Shown piece after piece: positions 1-9,894 of a stretch of 64,000 bases of DNA (the first letter of the stretch is position 1; each line of letters starts with the position of its first letter). A program made the translations under genes and the position numbers. Source of the DNA: JAKIWV01 sp963773945 (GTDB lineage Archaea > Thermoplasmatota > Thermoplasmata > Lutacidiplasmatales > UBA184); NCBI GenBank assembly GCA_963773945.1, contig CAVZDD010000003.1, positions 702,951 through 766,950 of the forward strand. The letters run 5' to 3'. The notes under the pieces are model-generated. The model worked only from the letters and a program-made list of their open reading frames with translations, was not told the DNA's origin and ran no database searches.

Positions 1-67
1 AAACGCTCGACCGGCGTTCGTGCGGTGTTCGCGGTAGCGCGGCGGCGAGATCCCCGACCACGGGTGA

Positions 68-1042
68 ATGATGGACACGGACCCTCCCCGCCGGATCACC
101 CTGGTCCAGGTGCTGAGCAGCCCGCACTCCGGGTCGACGATCCTCGGGGTGATCCTGGGCTCCTCCTCCGAAATCTTCTATGGCGGCGAGATGGACCGGG
201 TCCCGGTGCCGGTCTGGCAAACCGGTCTGACCTGCTCGTGCGGCGCGCCGACCGCCGACTGCCCCTTCTGGGGGACCGTCCGCGCGCGCTTCCAGAGCTC
301 GCACGACACCGCCCGACTCGTGCAGGGCCAGCGGAGATTCGAACCGTGGTACGCCCTCCGGCGTACCCTGGTGGCCGCCCTGTTCCGCCGTCCGATGCTC
401 CGGTCGCACGCACGCGAGACGGCGGCCCTCATCCGCCTCATCGCGGAGACGGCGGGGAAACCGCTGGTCATCGATTCGAGCAAATTCGCCGGCCGGGCCC
501 TGGTCTACGCCGTCGCCCGGTCCGACACCTTCGACGTGCGCTACCTCCATGTAGTGCGGGACGGCCGGGCCGTGATCGCCTCCCGAAAAGCCCGGTGGTC
601 CGCCAAGGGGACCGACACGGAATCGGCGCAGTTTGCGAGCTGGTCCGCGGTCCGCTGGGTAATCGCCAATCTCACCTTCTCGGCCCTCTTCTCCTGGCGA
701 CGGGACCGGTACCTTCGGCTCCGCCACGAGGACTTCGTCCGCGACCCGGAGGGAACGCTCTTCCGGCTCGAGCGATTTCTGGGCGTGTCGCTCGCGATCC
801 CTCTAGCGACCCTTCGCGAGGGCGCCGTGTTCCCGGTGGTGCATGTGCCGACGGGGAACCGGCTGCGACTCGCCGGCGAGGTCCGGTTCCGCCGGGGAAG
901 CTCGGGCGGGTCGGCGGCCGTTCCGGGCGTGCAACGCCGGGCCTTCTGGCGGGTCGCCGGCGGCCTCGCCCGGCTCTACGGGTATGAGAAGGAGCCCCCC
1001 CCGGCCGAGCGGCCGGCGCCGACGGCTCCCCCGGCGGAGTAG
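68..1042 (+). CDS. PAPS-dependent sulfotransferase (paralogue 1)
   Basis: Predicted to transfer sulfate from PAPS to a hydroxyl or amino group, most likely on a surface glycan. The 324-residue protein has the 5'-phosphosulfate-binding loop SSPHSGSTILG at residues 17-27, directly after a hydrophobic beta strand, and the 3'-phosphate-binding segment YLHVVRDGR at 159-167. Between them lies CSCGAP (56-61) plus a Cys at 65 followed by FW. This cysteine arrangement recurs in the second sulfotransferase of the window (35078-35977), so the two are paralogues. The start ATG at 68 follows gggtga; ATG at 71 is equally possible. No transmembrane segment is obvious, so it should act in the cytoplasm. The acceptor cannot be read from sequence. 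Confidence 0.85.
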   Translation: MMDTDPPRRITLVQVLSSPHSGSTILGVILGSSSEIFYGGEMDRVPVPVWQTGLTCSCGAPTADCPFWGTVRARFQSSHDTARLVQGQRRFEPWYALRRTLVAALFRRPMLRSHARETAALIRLIAETAGKPLVIDSSKFAGRALVYAVARSDTFDVRYLHVVRDGRAVIASRKARWSAKGTDTESAQFASWSAVRWVIANLTFSALFSWRRDRYLRLRHEDFVRDPEGTLFRLERFLGVSLAIPLATLREGAVFPVVHVPTGNRLRLAGEVRFRRGSSGGSAAVPGVQRRAFWRVAGGLARLYGYEKEPPPAERPAPTAPPAE

Positions 1043-1089
1043 CGCCTCTTCCTCCCGGTGATCGCTACGGAGTAGCGGCTGCGCGCCGC

Positions 1090-2733
1090 TCACGTCGGAC
1101 CGGCGGGGCGGGTGTCCAGGAAGGGATCCACCGCCACGTGCTTTTCGAGAAGACGCCGGAGCCGGGGCAGGGGGGTTCGAAGGACCCGTTCGGCCGCCAC
1201 GATCGTGGCGAGGTCGCCCGGCAGCATGCAGTTGGTGGCGACCAACGACAGGATGTAGAGCCCCGAGCCGAAGAAGAAGAGCGGCACGACCACCCAATGC
1301 GGCAGCGGAAGCCGCTCGGCGACGACCATCACCGGAATGCCGAAGGCCATCGTGACGGCCACCGGCAGCAGCAGCACGCGCCGGAACGGCGTGATACCGT
1401 GCGCCCGGTTCAACGCGGCGAGGCCGAGGCCGGGGTACATCGCCCGGGCGATCGCCCAGGCCGCCGTGGCGCCGAGCACTCCGAAGGTGGGGATCAGTGC
1501 GAAGCTCAGCACCAGGTTCGTGGCCGCCGCGGTGGACGAGGTCCAGAGCTGGGTCCGGGCCAGGCCGAGCCCTCCGAGGCAGGCGTTGACGGGACCGACG
1601 ACGTTGGACAGGAAAGCGGCGATCGCCAGGAACTGAAGGGAGAGCGCCGCCGGCTCGTACTTCGGGCCGAAGAGCGCGTCGATCGTCAGCGTCGGAGCGA
1701 AGACGAACATGAGGAACAGGGGGAACGTCAGGACCAGGATCCACCGCGTGGCAGTGATGTACGTGGAGCGCAGCGCCGCGTGGGCGTTCAACCGGGCGAG
1801 CCGGGCGGTCATCGGGAGGTAGATGTACGTGAGCGATTGCGCGGCCAGGAGGATGACCCGCGTCATGGTCATCGAGGTCGAGTAGTAGCCGACGAGCAGG
1901 GCCGAGTGGTAGACCCCGAGGATGATCGTGTCGGCGTAGCCGGTCACGAAGCCGAGGGAGGAGACGCCCCACATCGAGACGGTCAGCACCCAGAGCAACG
2001 GTTTCGGCCGGGGGGGTCCCTTCGCCGTACGAGGTACGATCTTGGGCAGGTAGTGGGCCGTGTAAATCACGATGCCCACGAACGCGACGACGTCGGCGAT
2101 CACGTAGGCGACGATCACCCCCGTGAGGCCCCAGTGAACGTAGAGCAGCAGGTAGACGAAGACGACGAACAATAACGGGTTGATGAATTGGTTGAAGAGC
2201 GCATTCGGCACGACGTTGTGGAAGCCCTGGAAGATCGATGCGAAGATCGGGGTGATCGCGCCCATCCCGACGCTGACCGCGAGCAGCTGGAACACGTAGA
2301 TCAGCGCCGGGTTGTGGAACAGTTGGGCGAGCTGAGTGGCCCAGACGAAGACCGCCACCGAACCCGCGGTCGAACTCGCGGAGGCGACCGCGATCGACCA
2401 CCGAATGAGCGTCCTGCGCTCCCCCGCGCCGTGTTCCCACGCGAGCATGCGGGCCAGGGCCTGGTTGAGCCCCAGCAGGATCATGATCGAAAGCAGGGTG
2501 GTGAACGAAACGCCGAGGTTGAACTCCCCAAAGGCCGCCACCGGCAGCGACCTCGCGGCGACTACCCGCCCTAAGAACCCGAGACCCAGGAAGACCGCGG
2601 TGCTCAGCACGAGGATGGTCGTGCCCTTCGAAACGGAGTTGAGCGAGTCCTGTAGAAGGTCGGCGGAACTCAGGACCGGCTCTGGAGCGCCCGCCCCGGT
2701 CTGCTCTGGGGTCGCGGGCGGAAGTCCGATCAT
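1090..2733 (-). CDS. Wzx/MATE-like polysaccharide flippase
   Basis: An integral membrane protein with about 14 hydrophobic helices and the layout of the polysaccharide-transporter (Wzx, MurJ/MATE-fold) family. These proteins flip lipid-linked oligosaccharides across the membrane. The first helix (about residues 37-60 from ATG 2733) carries LGFLGRVVAARSLPVAAFGEFNL, typical of the first helix region of such flippases, where an R-x-L-x(5)-G-x-(F/Y) pattern is conserved. An upstream ATG at 2814 would add 27 Pro- and Arg-rich residues and cannot be excluded. A TATA-like sequence (minus strand tcgtataactcgg) lies near 2915-2925. It is convergent with the sulfotransferase at 68-1042 and fits a glycan-export role. 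Confidence 0.8.
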   Translation of the reverse strand: MIGLPPATPEQTGAGAPEPVLSSADLLQDSLNSVSKGTTILVLSTAVFLGLGFLGRVVAARSLPVAAFGEFNLGVSFTTLLSIMILLGLNQALARMLAWEHGAGERRTLIRWSIAVASASSTAGSVAVFVWATQLAQLFHNPALIYVFQLLAVSVGMGAITPIFASIFQGFHNVVPNALFNQFINPLLFVVFVYLLLYVHWGLTGVIVAYVIADVVAFVGIVIYTAHYLPKIVPRTAKGPPRPKPLLWVLTVSMWGVSSLGFVTGYADTIILGVYHSALLVGYYSTSMTMTRVILLAAQSLTYIYLPMTARLARLNAHAALRSTYITATRWILVLTFPLFLMFVFAPTLTIDALFGPKYEPAALSLQFLAIAAFLSNVVGPVNACLGGLGLARTQLWTSSTAAATNLVLSFALIPTFGVLGATAAWAIARAMYPGLGLAALNRAHGITPFRRVLLLPVAVTMAFGIPVMVVAERLPLPHWVVVPLFFFGSGLYILSLVATNCMLPGDLATIVAAERVLRTPLPRLRRLLEKHVAVDPFLDTRPAGPT

Positions 2734-2814
2734 CGGAGGTCGACCACTCCAGTAGGAGCCCGAGGCACTAGGGCCGACGGGCGCCGGGCGTCGTTCCCAT
2801 CCAGCGACCGGCAT

Positions 2815-3135
2815 GAACCGAACCGGGTCGGGAAGTCCGGGGAATCCCCCCGGCTAACGCGCTTGGGCCCGGGGGCCCCTCCGCCGTTCTGGGGACCCCC
2901 TCTGGCCTTCACGCGCCGAGTTATACGAGCAGTTAGGTGGAAAACCCTTGTGGGTGGATACGCTCTCCGGCGGGCCCTCGAGAGAGCGCGGTAGTCGGTC
3001 CAGCGCTCGCCTCTATGACCGGGGGTTGACAAAGTACTTCCGGCATGGATTCGCTCGGTGTTCCGACGCTGATCGGTTACCAGCCGCCTGGTCGAACCGG
3101 GTCCTGGCGCTTTCGCGTTGGTACGAAGGTTCCGT
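2815..3135. other. intergenic region with minus-strand TATA box
   Basis: About 320 bases without a convincing gene between the flippase and the phosphoesterase. The only signal I can support is the minus-strand TATA-like element at about 2915-2925, which would start transcription near 2894 and serve the flippase with an 80 to 160 base leader. Short open frames here lack coding character. Confidence 0.4.
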
Positions 3136-4437
3136 CTAGGTGGGGAAGTCAAACAGCGAGGTGAAGGCCGGGAAGAGTCCCGGGGTGCCGTCGAGCCCAC
3201 CGTCGCTTCCCACGCCCAGGAGCCATTCGATCGTCGAGGCGACGTTCATGTCGCTCGCGTCCCCCACGAACGTCGTGCCGACCGAGTACGGGCTCACAAC
3301 GGAAATGTACGTCAAGCCGCCGCAGGTGGTCTGGTTCACGCCCCAGTGGTTGTAACAGTACGGCGTGAAGATGTTGTCGACGGTGTACCCCGCGTCGGAC
3401 GTACCGGCGCCCTCGTCGTACACGATGATGAAGGCCGTGTGATTGATCAGGGCTCGTTCCTGCGGCGTGTCGAAGTTCAGTCCGCTCGCATTCATCGTAT
3501 GGTTGAGCATAGGTGCGAGGAATCCCTTCAGCCAATCATCGCACAGGACGCGTTCTTGGGCGTTGGTGAGGCCCGGGGGAGGTGTGTGGCAATCGTCGTA
3601 CTCATTCGGAATATAGAACGAGAACGAAGGAAGGTTCCCGCTCGCGACGCTCACGTTGAAGGAGTTGCTGTTCACGACGTTGGCCTGGCACCGCGACGTG
3701 TTGTCGCGGATGTCCTTGTAGCTCAGAAAGGGATTGTGATCGGCGCCGACGTAAAGACCATTCGACGTTCGCTTCAGATCACACGACGTTGGCATGGATT
3801 CGAAGTAGCCGTGCCAGGTCAGACTCGCCGCCTGCAGGGAGTCGGGGATGTTCGCGACGTTCTCCACCCCTACCGAGCCGCACTCGGAGGTTCGGCCGCT
3901 CGTGAACGCGAAGTAGTTCGGCGGAGATTGATGACAGAGCGCATAGTAGTCGGGAACGCTACCGTAGTGTCCTTCCAGGTAGCGCTGATAGGGGCTCTTG
4001 GACAGAATCGCCGGCCGAGCCCCATTCTCCATGACGATCACCACCACGTGAGTGATCGGAATCGCGGTGAATTCGGTGGAAACCGTCTGAGCGGAGCCCT
4101 CCATCGTGACCTTCCCCGTGGCGGGAAAGGCGTAGTAGCCGACCGCGACGATGCTGTAGGAGTACGTTCCGTTCTCTTCCGGGAACACGATGTTAGACGT
4201 CGTGGAGGATTCATTGACGCCCGCTAGCGTCACGGACCACACTCGGGACGAGCTGAGGCCGGTTTCCTCGAAGGTAATGTCGTACGCCGGAGCGAGCTTC
4301 GACACCGGTGGCGAAACCGCCCCCGAACCGGGGGAGAACCCCACGCCCGCGACGGGCCCGACGAGGCCGCTGCTCGAAGAAATCGACATCACCGCGACGA
4401 TCAGCACCGTCAGGATTGCCACAGTTGCGACTTTCAT
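3136..4437 (-). CDS. secreted phosphoesterase-family protein (PF04185-like)
   Basis: 433 residues with an N-terminal signal or anchor helix (residues 1-25), then one ETGL-type beta module (about 53-130, ITFEETGLSSSRVWSV), then an alkaline-phosphatase-superfamily phosphoesterase domain like phospholipase C and acid phosphatases. Visible motifs are HVVVIVMEN (metal-binding Glu-Asn), a cysteine-rich substrate region, and the later metal motif FIIVYDEG followed by SVVSPYSVG. The domain order, module first and enzyme second, is the reverse of the related protein at 13624-16575. Expected to act outside the cell on phosphate esters; substrate unknown. The metal-binding residues appear intact here, unlike in the larger relative. 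Confidence 0.8.
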   Translation of the reverse strand: MKVATVAILTVLIVAVMSISSSSGLVGPVAGVGFSPGSGAVSPPVSKLAPAYDITFEETGLSSSRVWSVTLAGVNESSTTSNIVFPEENGTYSYSIVAVGYYAFPATGKVTMEGSAQTVSTEFTAIPITHVVVIVMENGARPAILSKSPYQRYLEGHYGSVPDYYALCHQSPPNYFAFTSGRTSECGSVGVENVANIPDSLQAASLTWHGYFESMPTSCDLKRTSNGLYVGADHNPFLSYKDIRDNTSRCQANVVNSNSFNVSVASGNLPSFSFYIPNEYDDCHTPPPGLTNAQERVLCDDWLKGFLAPMLNHTMNASGLNFDTPQERALINHTAFIIVYDEGAGTSDAGYTVDNIFTPYCYNHWGVNQTTCGGLTYISVVSPYSVGTTFVGDASDMNVASTIEWLLGVGSDGGLDGTPGLFPAFTSLFDFPT

Positions 4438-5025
4438 CGCGTTCTCACTGTGGACCCCCCGGGGAGCGCATCGGAGGGCTGGCTCGGGCAGCCATGGGTG
4501 CTGCGATGGGAACGGGACCGAGCCGCGCCCGGGCTGCTGGGGAGCTGTGCAACCCGATCGACTCCTCCGTTATCGAGTAATGCCATGAGACCTGACGTCA
4601 ATGCAACCTCTCTGGATGGGGATGCGGGCTAGTGGTGCCCCCTCTTTGACTCTTTGGACTAGGACCCGACCTATCCACAGACCCCGTTCGGCCATGGAAC
4701 TTGACTCCACTGACGTCCGGTGTGAATCTAAGCTGACAGTTGTCTGACACGAGGGTTGGCTCCCGACCGGTTCCGTTCACCTGCCCCAAAGGCCCTCGCA
4801 ACTCGAGAACCCCCCTTCGACTCGACTGTTATTTTGAGTCCAAAGAGCGGTGCGAGATTCCGATTCCTCCGGCGAGAAATTCCGTCGAACTCCCGGCAAA
4901 AATCGACCACCTCGCCCGGATTCGAATTCTGTACCGCGTGCATTTCCTCGTTGGACATAGACGTATGTAGCACCCCGGAGGCCTTTGGCTGATAGTACTC
5001 CTCTGGGGGAACGGACGGGACTTGG
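4438..5025. other. divergent intergenic region
   Basis: About 590 bases between two divergent exoprotein genes. It contains a perfect 8-base palindrome tgacgtca (4593-4600), a second tgacgtc at about 4713, and tgacag/tgtctgaca near 4734-4748. A weak TATA-like tgatagtac (about 4991-4999) lies some 30 bases before the ATG at 5026. I see no gene or RNA here; the palindrome pair could be an operator but this is not established. Confidence 0.3.
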
Positions 5026-6653
5026 ATGAGCGGTCGTCTTTGGAAGGCAGCGGCGTTGGTCTTGGGCCTCATTGCAGTGCTCCTCCTGACCTCGTTCAGC
5101 CTCGCCGCCACGTCCGCGGCGACGCCGGGGGGTGCCTCCGGACTCTCCTCCTTTACCAGCTCGACTTCCGCCACCGTAGTCGACGGGGCGTTTTCTACGG
5201 CGAAGGCGATCCCCTCGTCGTTCTGGGGCGTCAATGTGGAACCCGACCAGGCGTTCACCAGCGCGGACGCCGCCGCAGTAGCGGCGACTCCCGCGACATA
5301 TATCCGGTTCCCCGGAGGCGTCCTTGGCGAGGAGCTCAACTACAGCTCCGGCGTCTACACGTCCTCCGACGGTACGCAGAAAAAGTTGACGACCTCCACA
5401 GCGGAGTTCGTGACGGAGTGCAAGTCGATCGGCTGCCACGCGATCATGCAACTGCCGGTGGAGATCGACAGTCCTTCCACGGCTGCCTACTACGCGAAGT
5501 ACGTCGTCAACACCCTCGGCTATCAACCCGCCTACTGGGAGCTCGGCAATTCTCCCCCGGCTGGATCCACTTCGGGGTCCCGTGGTCGGAATGGAAGAGC
5601 AAGACCACCCCCACTGAAACCCCGGCCGAGTTCGCCACCCTCATCCATACCTACATCGCCGCGATCCTCAAGGTGGACCCAGCCGGAAAGTTCCTCGCCC
5701 TTGGGGCCGGAATGGGCACGGCGGACTACGCCAAGGCCTGGATCGAACCGCTCGTCAGCGCGGACGGCTCCGAGCTCGCAGGCATCTCCGTCCACTCGTA
5801 CATCCTGGCCACCACGCCGACCCACCCCACCGCCGCCGAATTCTTCGCGAATCTGGGGGGAGCCTACTCCATCCCCGACCAGGTGCTGGCGGATCGGTCG
5901 TACATCAAAGCCGCCTGCTCCACCTGCACCACGGGCGTGTTCGTTTCAGAGATCAACGCCGCCGAGGCGGGCTCCACCTTTGTTCCACTCATGGCCGGCT
6001 TTCCGGGGACCCTGTACCTCGCGGCCGAAATCACTCAAGGTCTGTCGCTCCAGGTGCCCAACATGGACTGGTTCTGCTACCACTGCGACTTCCTGGGAGC
6101 CTGGTCCATCCATACCTTGGTCTTCCAACCGCAGTACTACTTGTTCAGCGACCTCGCGACCCAGTTCAAGACCGAAACGCTCCCGACGACCGTGACCGGT
6201 CCGTCGACATTCTACGGCATCGCGACGTACAACAGCGGCGGCCTCTCGCTGATGATGGTGAACGTGGGCTCCTCCACCGTATCCGCCAACATCGCCCAGA
6301 CCGGATTCATCCTGGATCGGGCGGGCGTGACGGAGTACTCGTGGGCGAGCGCGGCGAAGTCCCCGAGCAAGTCGTCCGTCACCCTCTCGAGCACCGTGTC
6401 GGTCCCCTCAATGTCGATCATCCTCCTGACCGTCGGCTCCGCCGGGGCCAAATCCCCGGGCGGCCCGTCGGCCACGTCGGGCTTGACCGTCGTCCCCGGA
6501 ACCTCGGGGCCGGCCAGTGGAATGCTCCTCACTGGGTCCGCTTCGAAACCGAATCTGGCAGGGGGAGCAGCCTGGGGCCGGATGGCCTCGGCTCTGCCGG
6601 TCGCTCGGGGGCAGCCCGTGCCCAGCATCTTGACGATGTCTCGCCCTAGCTGA
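5026..6653 (+). CDS. secreted glycoside-hydrolase-like protein, frameshifted (paralogue 1)
   Basis: Two overlapping frames form one protein: the first runs from ATG 5026 to about 5555, the second continues to the stop at 6653. The break is in a C run (ggcaattctcccccggctgg); one more C restores AYWELGN-SPPGW-IHF and matches the homologue at 6883-9498 over the whole length. Signal peptide at residues 1-27, then a clan-A-like (beta/alpha)8 glycosidase domain: FWGVN, FPGGVLGEE, then WELGNSP at the strand-4 acid/base position and FVSEINAAE at the strand-7 nucleophile position. The usual N-E-P is N-S-P here, so the acid/base residue seems lost, although the adjacent indel makes that reading less safe. 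No C-terminal beta modules. The Pro/Ala-rich end may be a cell-wall tether. Confidence 0.75.
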
Positions 6654-6882
6654 AATAGCTCGTAGGAACCCGAGTTCCTCTGACAGTCGCCATTCTCCGC
6701 GAGGTTCGGCCGGGGAAGGTGGAGGTAGAACCGCGCGGTGCCGCGGCCCCGTCGTCTGGCCTGGCAAGTTCTGGCATAGGACCGTGCGTCGGAAATTCCC
6801 GCGGCTCGTGGGCCCGGCACAGTCCGGAGCGTCCATCGGGTTCGGGATTTACGTAGCGCCCCGGTCGATGGGACCTTTCCGT

Positions 6883-9498
6883 CTACTGAGGCAGCTTAGC
6901 GAAGTACGCCCGGTACCGGGCCATTCGGCGGTTCCGCATGGCGGCCCGGATCACAGCGACGTTGAGGACGGCGGCGACCCCCGCGAGCGCGATGATCGTT
7001 AGCGTGAGCGTCGATAGTGTGAACGCGCCCGGCGGCGCGCCCGTCACCAGAGAATTCAGAACCACCGTCACGTTGACCGCGTCGGCGGTCTGCCGGGTCA
7101 TGCTGCTCTGCGCCACCTGGTAGGAAGGGGAATCGACCGACACGGCCGAGAGATTACCGGTGAGGTTCAACCCCGAGGCCGCGAATCGGCCCGCCGAATC
7201 CGTCGTGAGGTTCAGCCATTGGACCGACGGCGTCCCGCCGCGGAAGAGGAGGCTGATGCCGAGGTCCGGGACCGAGGACCCGTTGGAGACCATCACCCCT
7301 CCCTGGACGGAATAGATTCGATTCGAGCCGATCGTCGGGGGCACCGTGAACGTGACCGACACGGTGGTCCCCACGCCGGCGATGGTGACCCAGCCCGTTG
7401 CCGGAGTCGCGTTGTACCCAGGAACGGTCCCCACGGTGAAGGCGAACGTGCCATCGGTCAGGGCGATCAGCACCGGGAACGGGGCGGAGGCGTTGGCTGT
7501 GGTCCCTCCGGCCGAGATGGCCCAGGTTGTACCGAAGGGGAGACCGACCTCGGAAAACGTGGCGACGTAGATGTCCGGAATCGGGACGAAGCTCACCGTG
7601 ACGTTCACGGCGAAGCCGTCCACCGCGATGGATCCGAAGCCGGGAATGGGCGTGTACCCCGGGACCTCCCCGACGGCGAACTGGTAGCTCCCGTTCGTCT
7701 CCCAGAACGCGACGCTCGTCGACGTCGTCTCGCTCGAACTGTTGTTGACCGACACGCTCCATTGGGTTCCCGCAGGCAATCCGGTCTCGGTGAACGTCGT
7801 GGCGAAGTCGAGGGTCGGTGTGGCGCTGAAGGCAATGGACTCCAGGACGGGCCCTCCCGAGACGATGAAGGAGCCGTTGGCCGGGAGGGCTTCATAGCCC
7901 GTGGGGGGCTTCACTGAGAACGCGAACGTGCCGTTCGGTTCCAAGAGGCTCAGGGTCGATGAGCTGGAGCCGTGCGCCGTTCCGTTCACCGAGACCGACC
8001 AGTTACTTCCTGCCGGGAGACCGTTCTCATCGAACTCGACCGGGTACGTCACCGGCGGGGGAACGGCCGGGCCCTCGAGCACTACGACGGATAAGGGAGG
8101 CAGCACCGGCACGTCGCCGGCGGGAAGAGTCGAAGCGACCGGCAGCGGGGTGCCGTTGACCCACAGGTACTGGGTCAGCGCGGACGTCGGCGAAAACTCC
8201 GAAGCGGTCAGGTTGACCTGGACGGCCCTCGTCGTATTCACGTTGACGAGCAGGAGCGCGAGACCGGAGGGGTCGTACGTGGCCGCTCCGTAGAGCGTCG
8301 ACGGGCCAGTGATCGTCGTGGGGAGCATTTCGGTCTTGAGCTGGGTCGCGAGATCGCTGAACAGGTAGTACTGGGACTGCCACTTCTCCGGTTCCGTGGA
8401 CCAGGACCCGGCGTAGTGGCTGTCGAACGCGAACCAGTCGAGGTTCGTCACCTGGAGGGTCAGGCCTTGGGCGATATCCGCCGCCAGATAGAGGGTCCCG
8501 GCGAAGGTGGGAAGGAGATTCTCGTACCCGCCGTGCTCCGCCGCGTTGATCTCGGTGACGAACACCTGGAGGTGGGAGCAGTTGGGGCAGGCCGACTCGA
8601 TGTAGGACCGATCCGCCAGCACCTGGTCGGGCAAAGAGTAGAAGCCGTTCAGGTTCGTGAACAGCTGGGCATCGGTCGAATTCGAAGGTCCCCCCTCGAT
8701 GTACGAGTGGACGCAGATCCCCGAGAGCTCTTTTCCATCGACCTCCGCGAGCTCCTCCACCCAGGGCTTCGAGTAGTCCTTGCCCCCCATGCCGGCCCCC
8801 AGGGCGAGGAATTTGGCCGACGAGTCTACCTTGAGGACCGCCGCGATGTAGGCGTGGACCAGGTTGGCGAACGGTAGCGGAGTCGTGTTCCCGCCCCCCC
8901 CTGTCGCCCAGTTCGACCAGGACACGTTGAAGTGGTCCCAACCGCTCGGGTCGTTGCCAATCTCCCAGTAGGCGGGCTGGAAATCCAGCGTGTGGACCAC
9001 GTAATTGGCATAGTAGGCGGCGGTGCCGGGCCGGTTGATCTCGGCCGGCAGCTGCAGGATGGCGTGGCAGCCGATCTGCTCGCAGGACGAGACGAACTGA
9101 GTCGTGGACGTGGTGGCGAGGGTCTGGGTCCCGTTACCGGCCGTCAAGTAGCCCGAGGTGTAGTTGTACTCCTCCCCCAGGGTACCGGCCGGAAAGAGTA
9201 GGTAGTTCACTGGCGTCGCGGCGACGCTGGCCGCATCGACGGAATTGAACCGCTGCGCGGCGGCGATGTTGATACCCCAGAAGGCCGGAGAGATCGGGGT
9301 GGCCTCTGAAGAGGCCCCGACGACGACGTGAGCGGAGACAGCCCCTGGGGAAGCGAAGGGGGTGGGGGAAGCGCCCGGGGACCCCGGGTCGAACAGCGAG
9401 GCGAACGCCATCGAGCCCGCCAGGAGGATGAAGACAGCGGCCAACGGCACCGCGATGGTGACGACGCGGCGCGCGGTCGCGTGGCGACGATGTTTCAT
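6883..9498 (-). CDS. secreted glycoside-hydrolase-like protein with three ETGLP modules (paralogue 2)
   Basis: 871 residues. A basic N-terminus and signal helix (about 12-33) are followed by a clan-A-like glycosidase domain: FWGIN, FPAGTLGEE, WEIGNDPSGW and FVTEINAAEHG. The acid/base Glu expected in N-E-P is Asp (N-D-P), read cleanly with no nearby indel. After the catalytic domain come three modules with FDENGLPAGSNW, FTETGLPAGTQW and FSEVGLPFGTTW, then a beta-rich linker and a transmembrane helix (about 830-855) followed by a basic tail, so the protein is membrane anchored with its bulk outside. Likely binds or trims polysaccharide; Asp instead of Glu suggests reduced or altered catalysis. 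A minus-strand TATA box (gcgtatatcta, about 9600-9610) lies roughly 105 bases upstream. Confidence 0.8.
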   Translation of the reverse strand: MKHRRHATARRVVTIAVPLAAVFILLAGSMAFASLFDPGSPGASPTPFASPGAVSAHVVVGASSEATPISPAFWGINIAAAQRFNSVDAASVAATPVNYLLFPAGTLGEEYNYTSGYLTAGNGTQTLATTSTTQFVSSCEQIGCHAILQLPAEINRPGTAAYYANYVVHTLDFQPAYWEIGNDPSGWDHFNVSWSNWATGGGGNTTPLPFANLVHAYIAAVLKVDSSAKFLALGAGMGGKDYSKPWVEELAEVDGKELSGICVHSYIEGGPSNSTDAQLFTNLNGFYSLPDQVLADRSYIESACPNCSHLQVFVTEINAAEHGGYENLLPTFAGTLYLAADIAQGLTLQVTNLDWFAFDSHYAGSWSTEPEKWQSQYYLFSDLATQLKTEMLPTTITGPSTLYGAATYDPSGLALLLVNVNTTRAVQVNLTASEFSPTSALTQYLWVNGTPLPVASTLPAGDVPVLPPLSVVVLEGPAVPPPVTYPVEFDENGLPAGSNWSVSVNGTAHGSSSSTLSLLEPNGTFAFSVKPPTGYEALPANGSFIVSGGPVLESIAFSATPTLDFATTFTETGLPAGTQWSVSVNNSSSETTSTSVAFWETNGSYQFAVGEVPGYTPIPGFGSIAVDGFAVNVTVSFVPIPDIYVATFSEVGLPFGTTWAISAGGTTANASAPFPVLIALTDGTFAFTVGTVPGYNATPATGWVTIAGVGTTVSVTFTVPPTIGSNRIYSVQGGVMVSNGSSVPDLGISLLFRGGTPSVQWLNLTTDSAGRFAASGLNLTGNLSAVSVDSPSYQVAQSSMTRQTADAVNVTVVLNSLVTGAPPGAFTLSTLTLTIIALAGVAAVLNVAVIRAAMRNRRMARYRAYFAKLPQ

Positions 9499-9894
9499 GG
9501 AACCCCCTTCCGGTCGCCCCGCCCCCCCGCACTGCGAAAAGGTCCGCAGCAGTGCGCTTCAGGCGGTTTGACGGCTTGGTGAAATTAAGGCTCAATACGT
9601 AGATATACGCATTTCGCTTCGGCCACGGGGGCTCGATTTGCCGAAATAGGACTTTGGAGCCGGTTTGCCCTCCTTAATGCTTCCGGTCGTCCTCGCCGTG
9701 CTCGGGTAGCCTCCGGTGGCCACCTCCGTCGTACAGTGACCGGGGACGGTTGCGCACCCCCCGGGAGATCGAGCCGACCCCGGTTAGCTCCCCGCTGGGG
9801 TGCGCCCGAATTCCTGCGACGACCCGCCCGAACGACAGTACCGGCGTTCGAGAAGATGCCAAACTTTACGTACTGACCCGCCTCCGGTCGTACG
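9499..9894. promoter_or_regulatory. divergent promoter region with two TATA boxes
   Basis: About 395 bases separating divergent genes. On the minus strand gcgtatatctacg (9600-9612) is a clear TATA box for the gene starting at 9498. On the plus strand ctttacgta (about 9865-9873) sits 27 bases before the GTG start at 9895, the spacing expected for a leaderless transcript. Nothing else recognisable lies between them. Confidence 0.5.

Noticed and set aside
1138..2175. Plus-strand frame of 345 codons opposite the flippase
   Set aside because: Strongly biased to Arg, Asp, Gly and Gln with no domain; antisense of transmembrane codons gives this composition.
803..2440. Long minus-strand frame of 545 codons overlapping the sulfotransferase and flippase
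   Set aside because: It is a GC-rich shadow of the flippase gene: Arg/Pro-rich with no hydrophobic or domain pattern.
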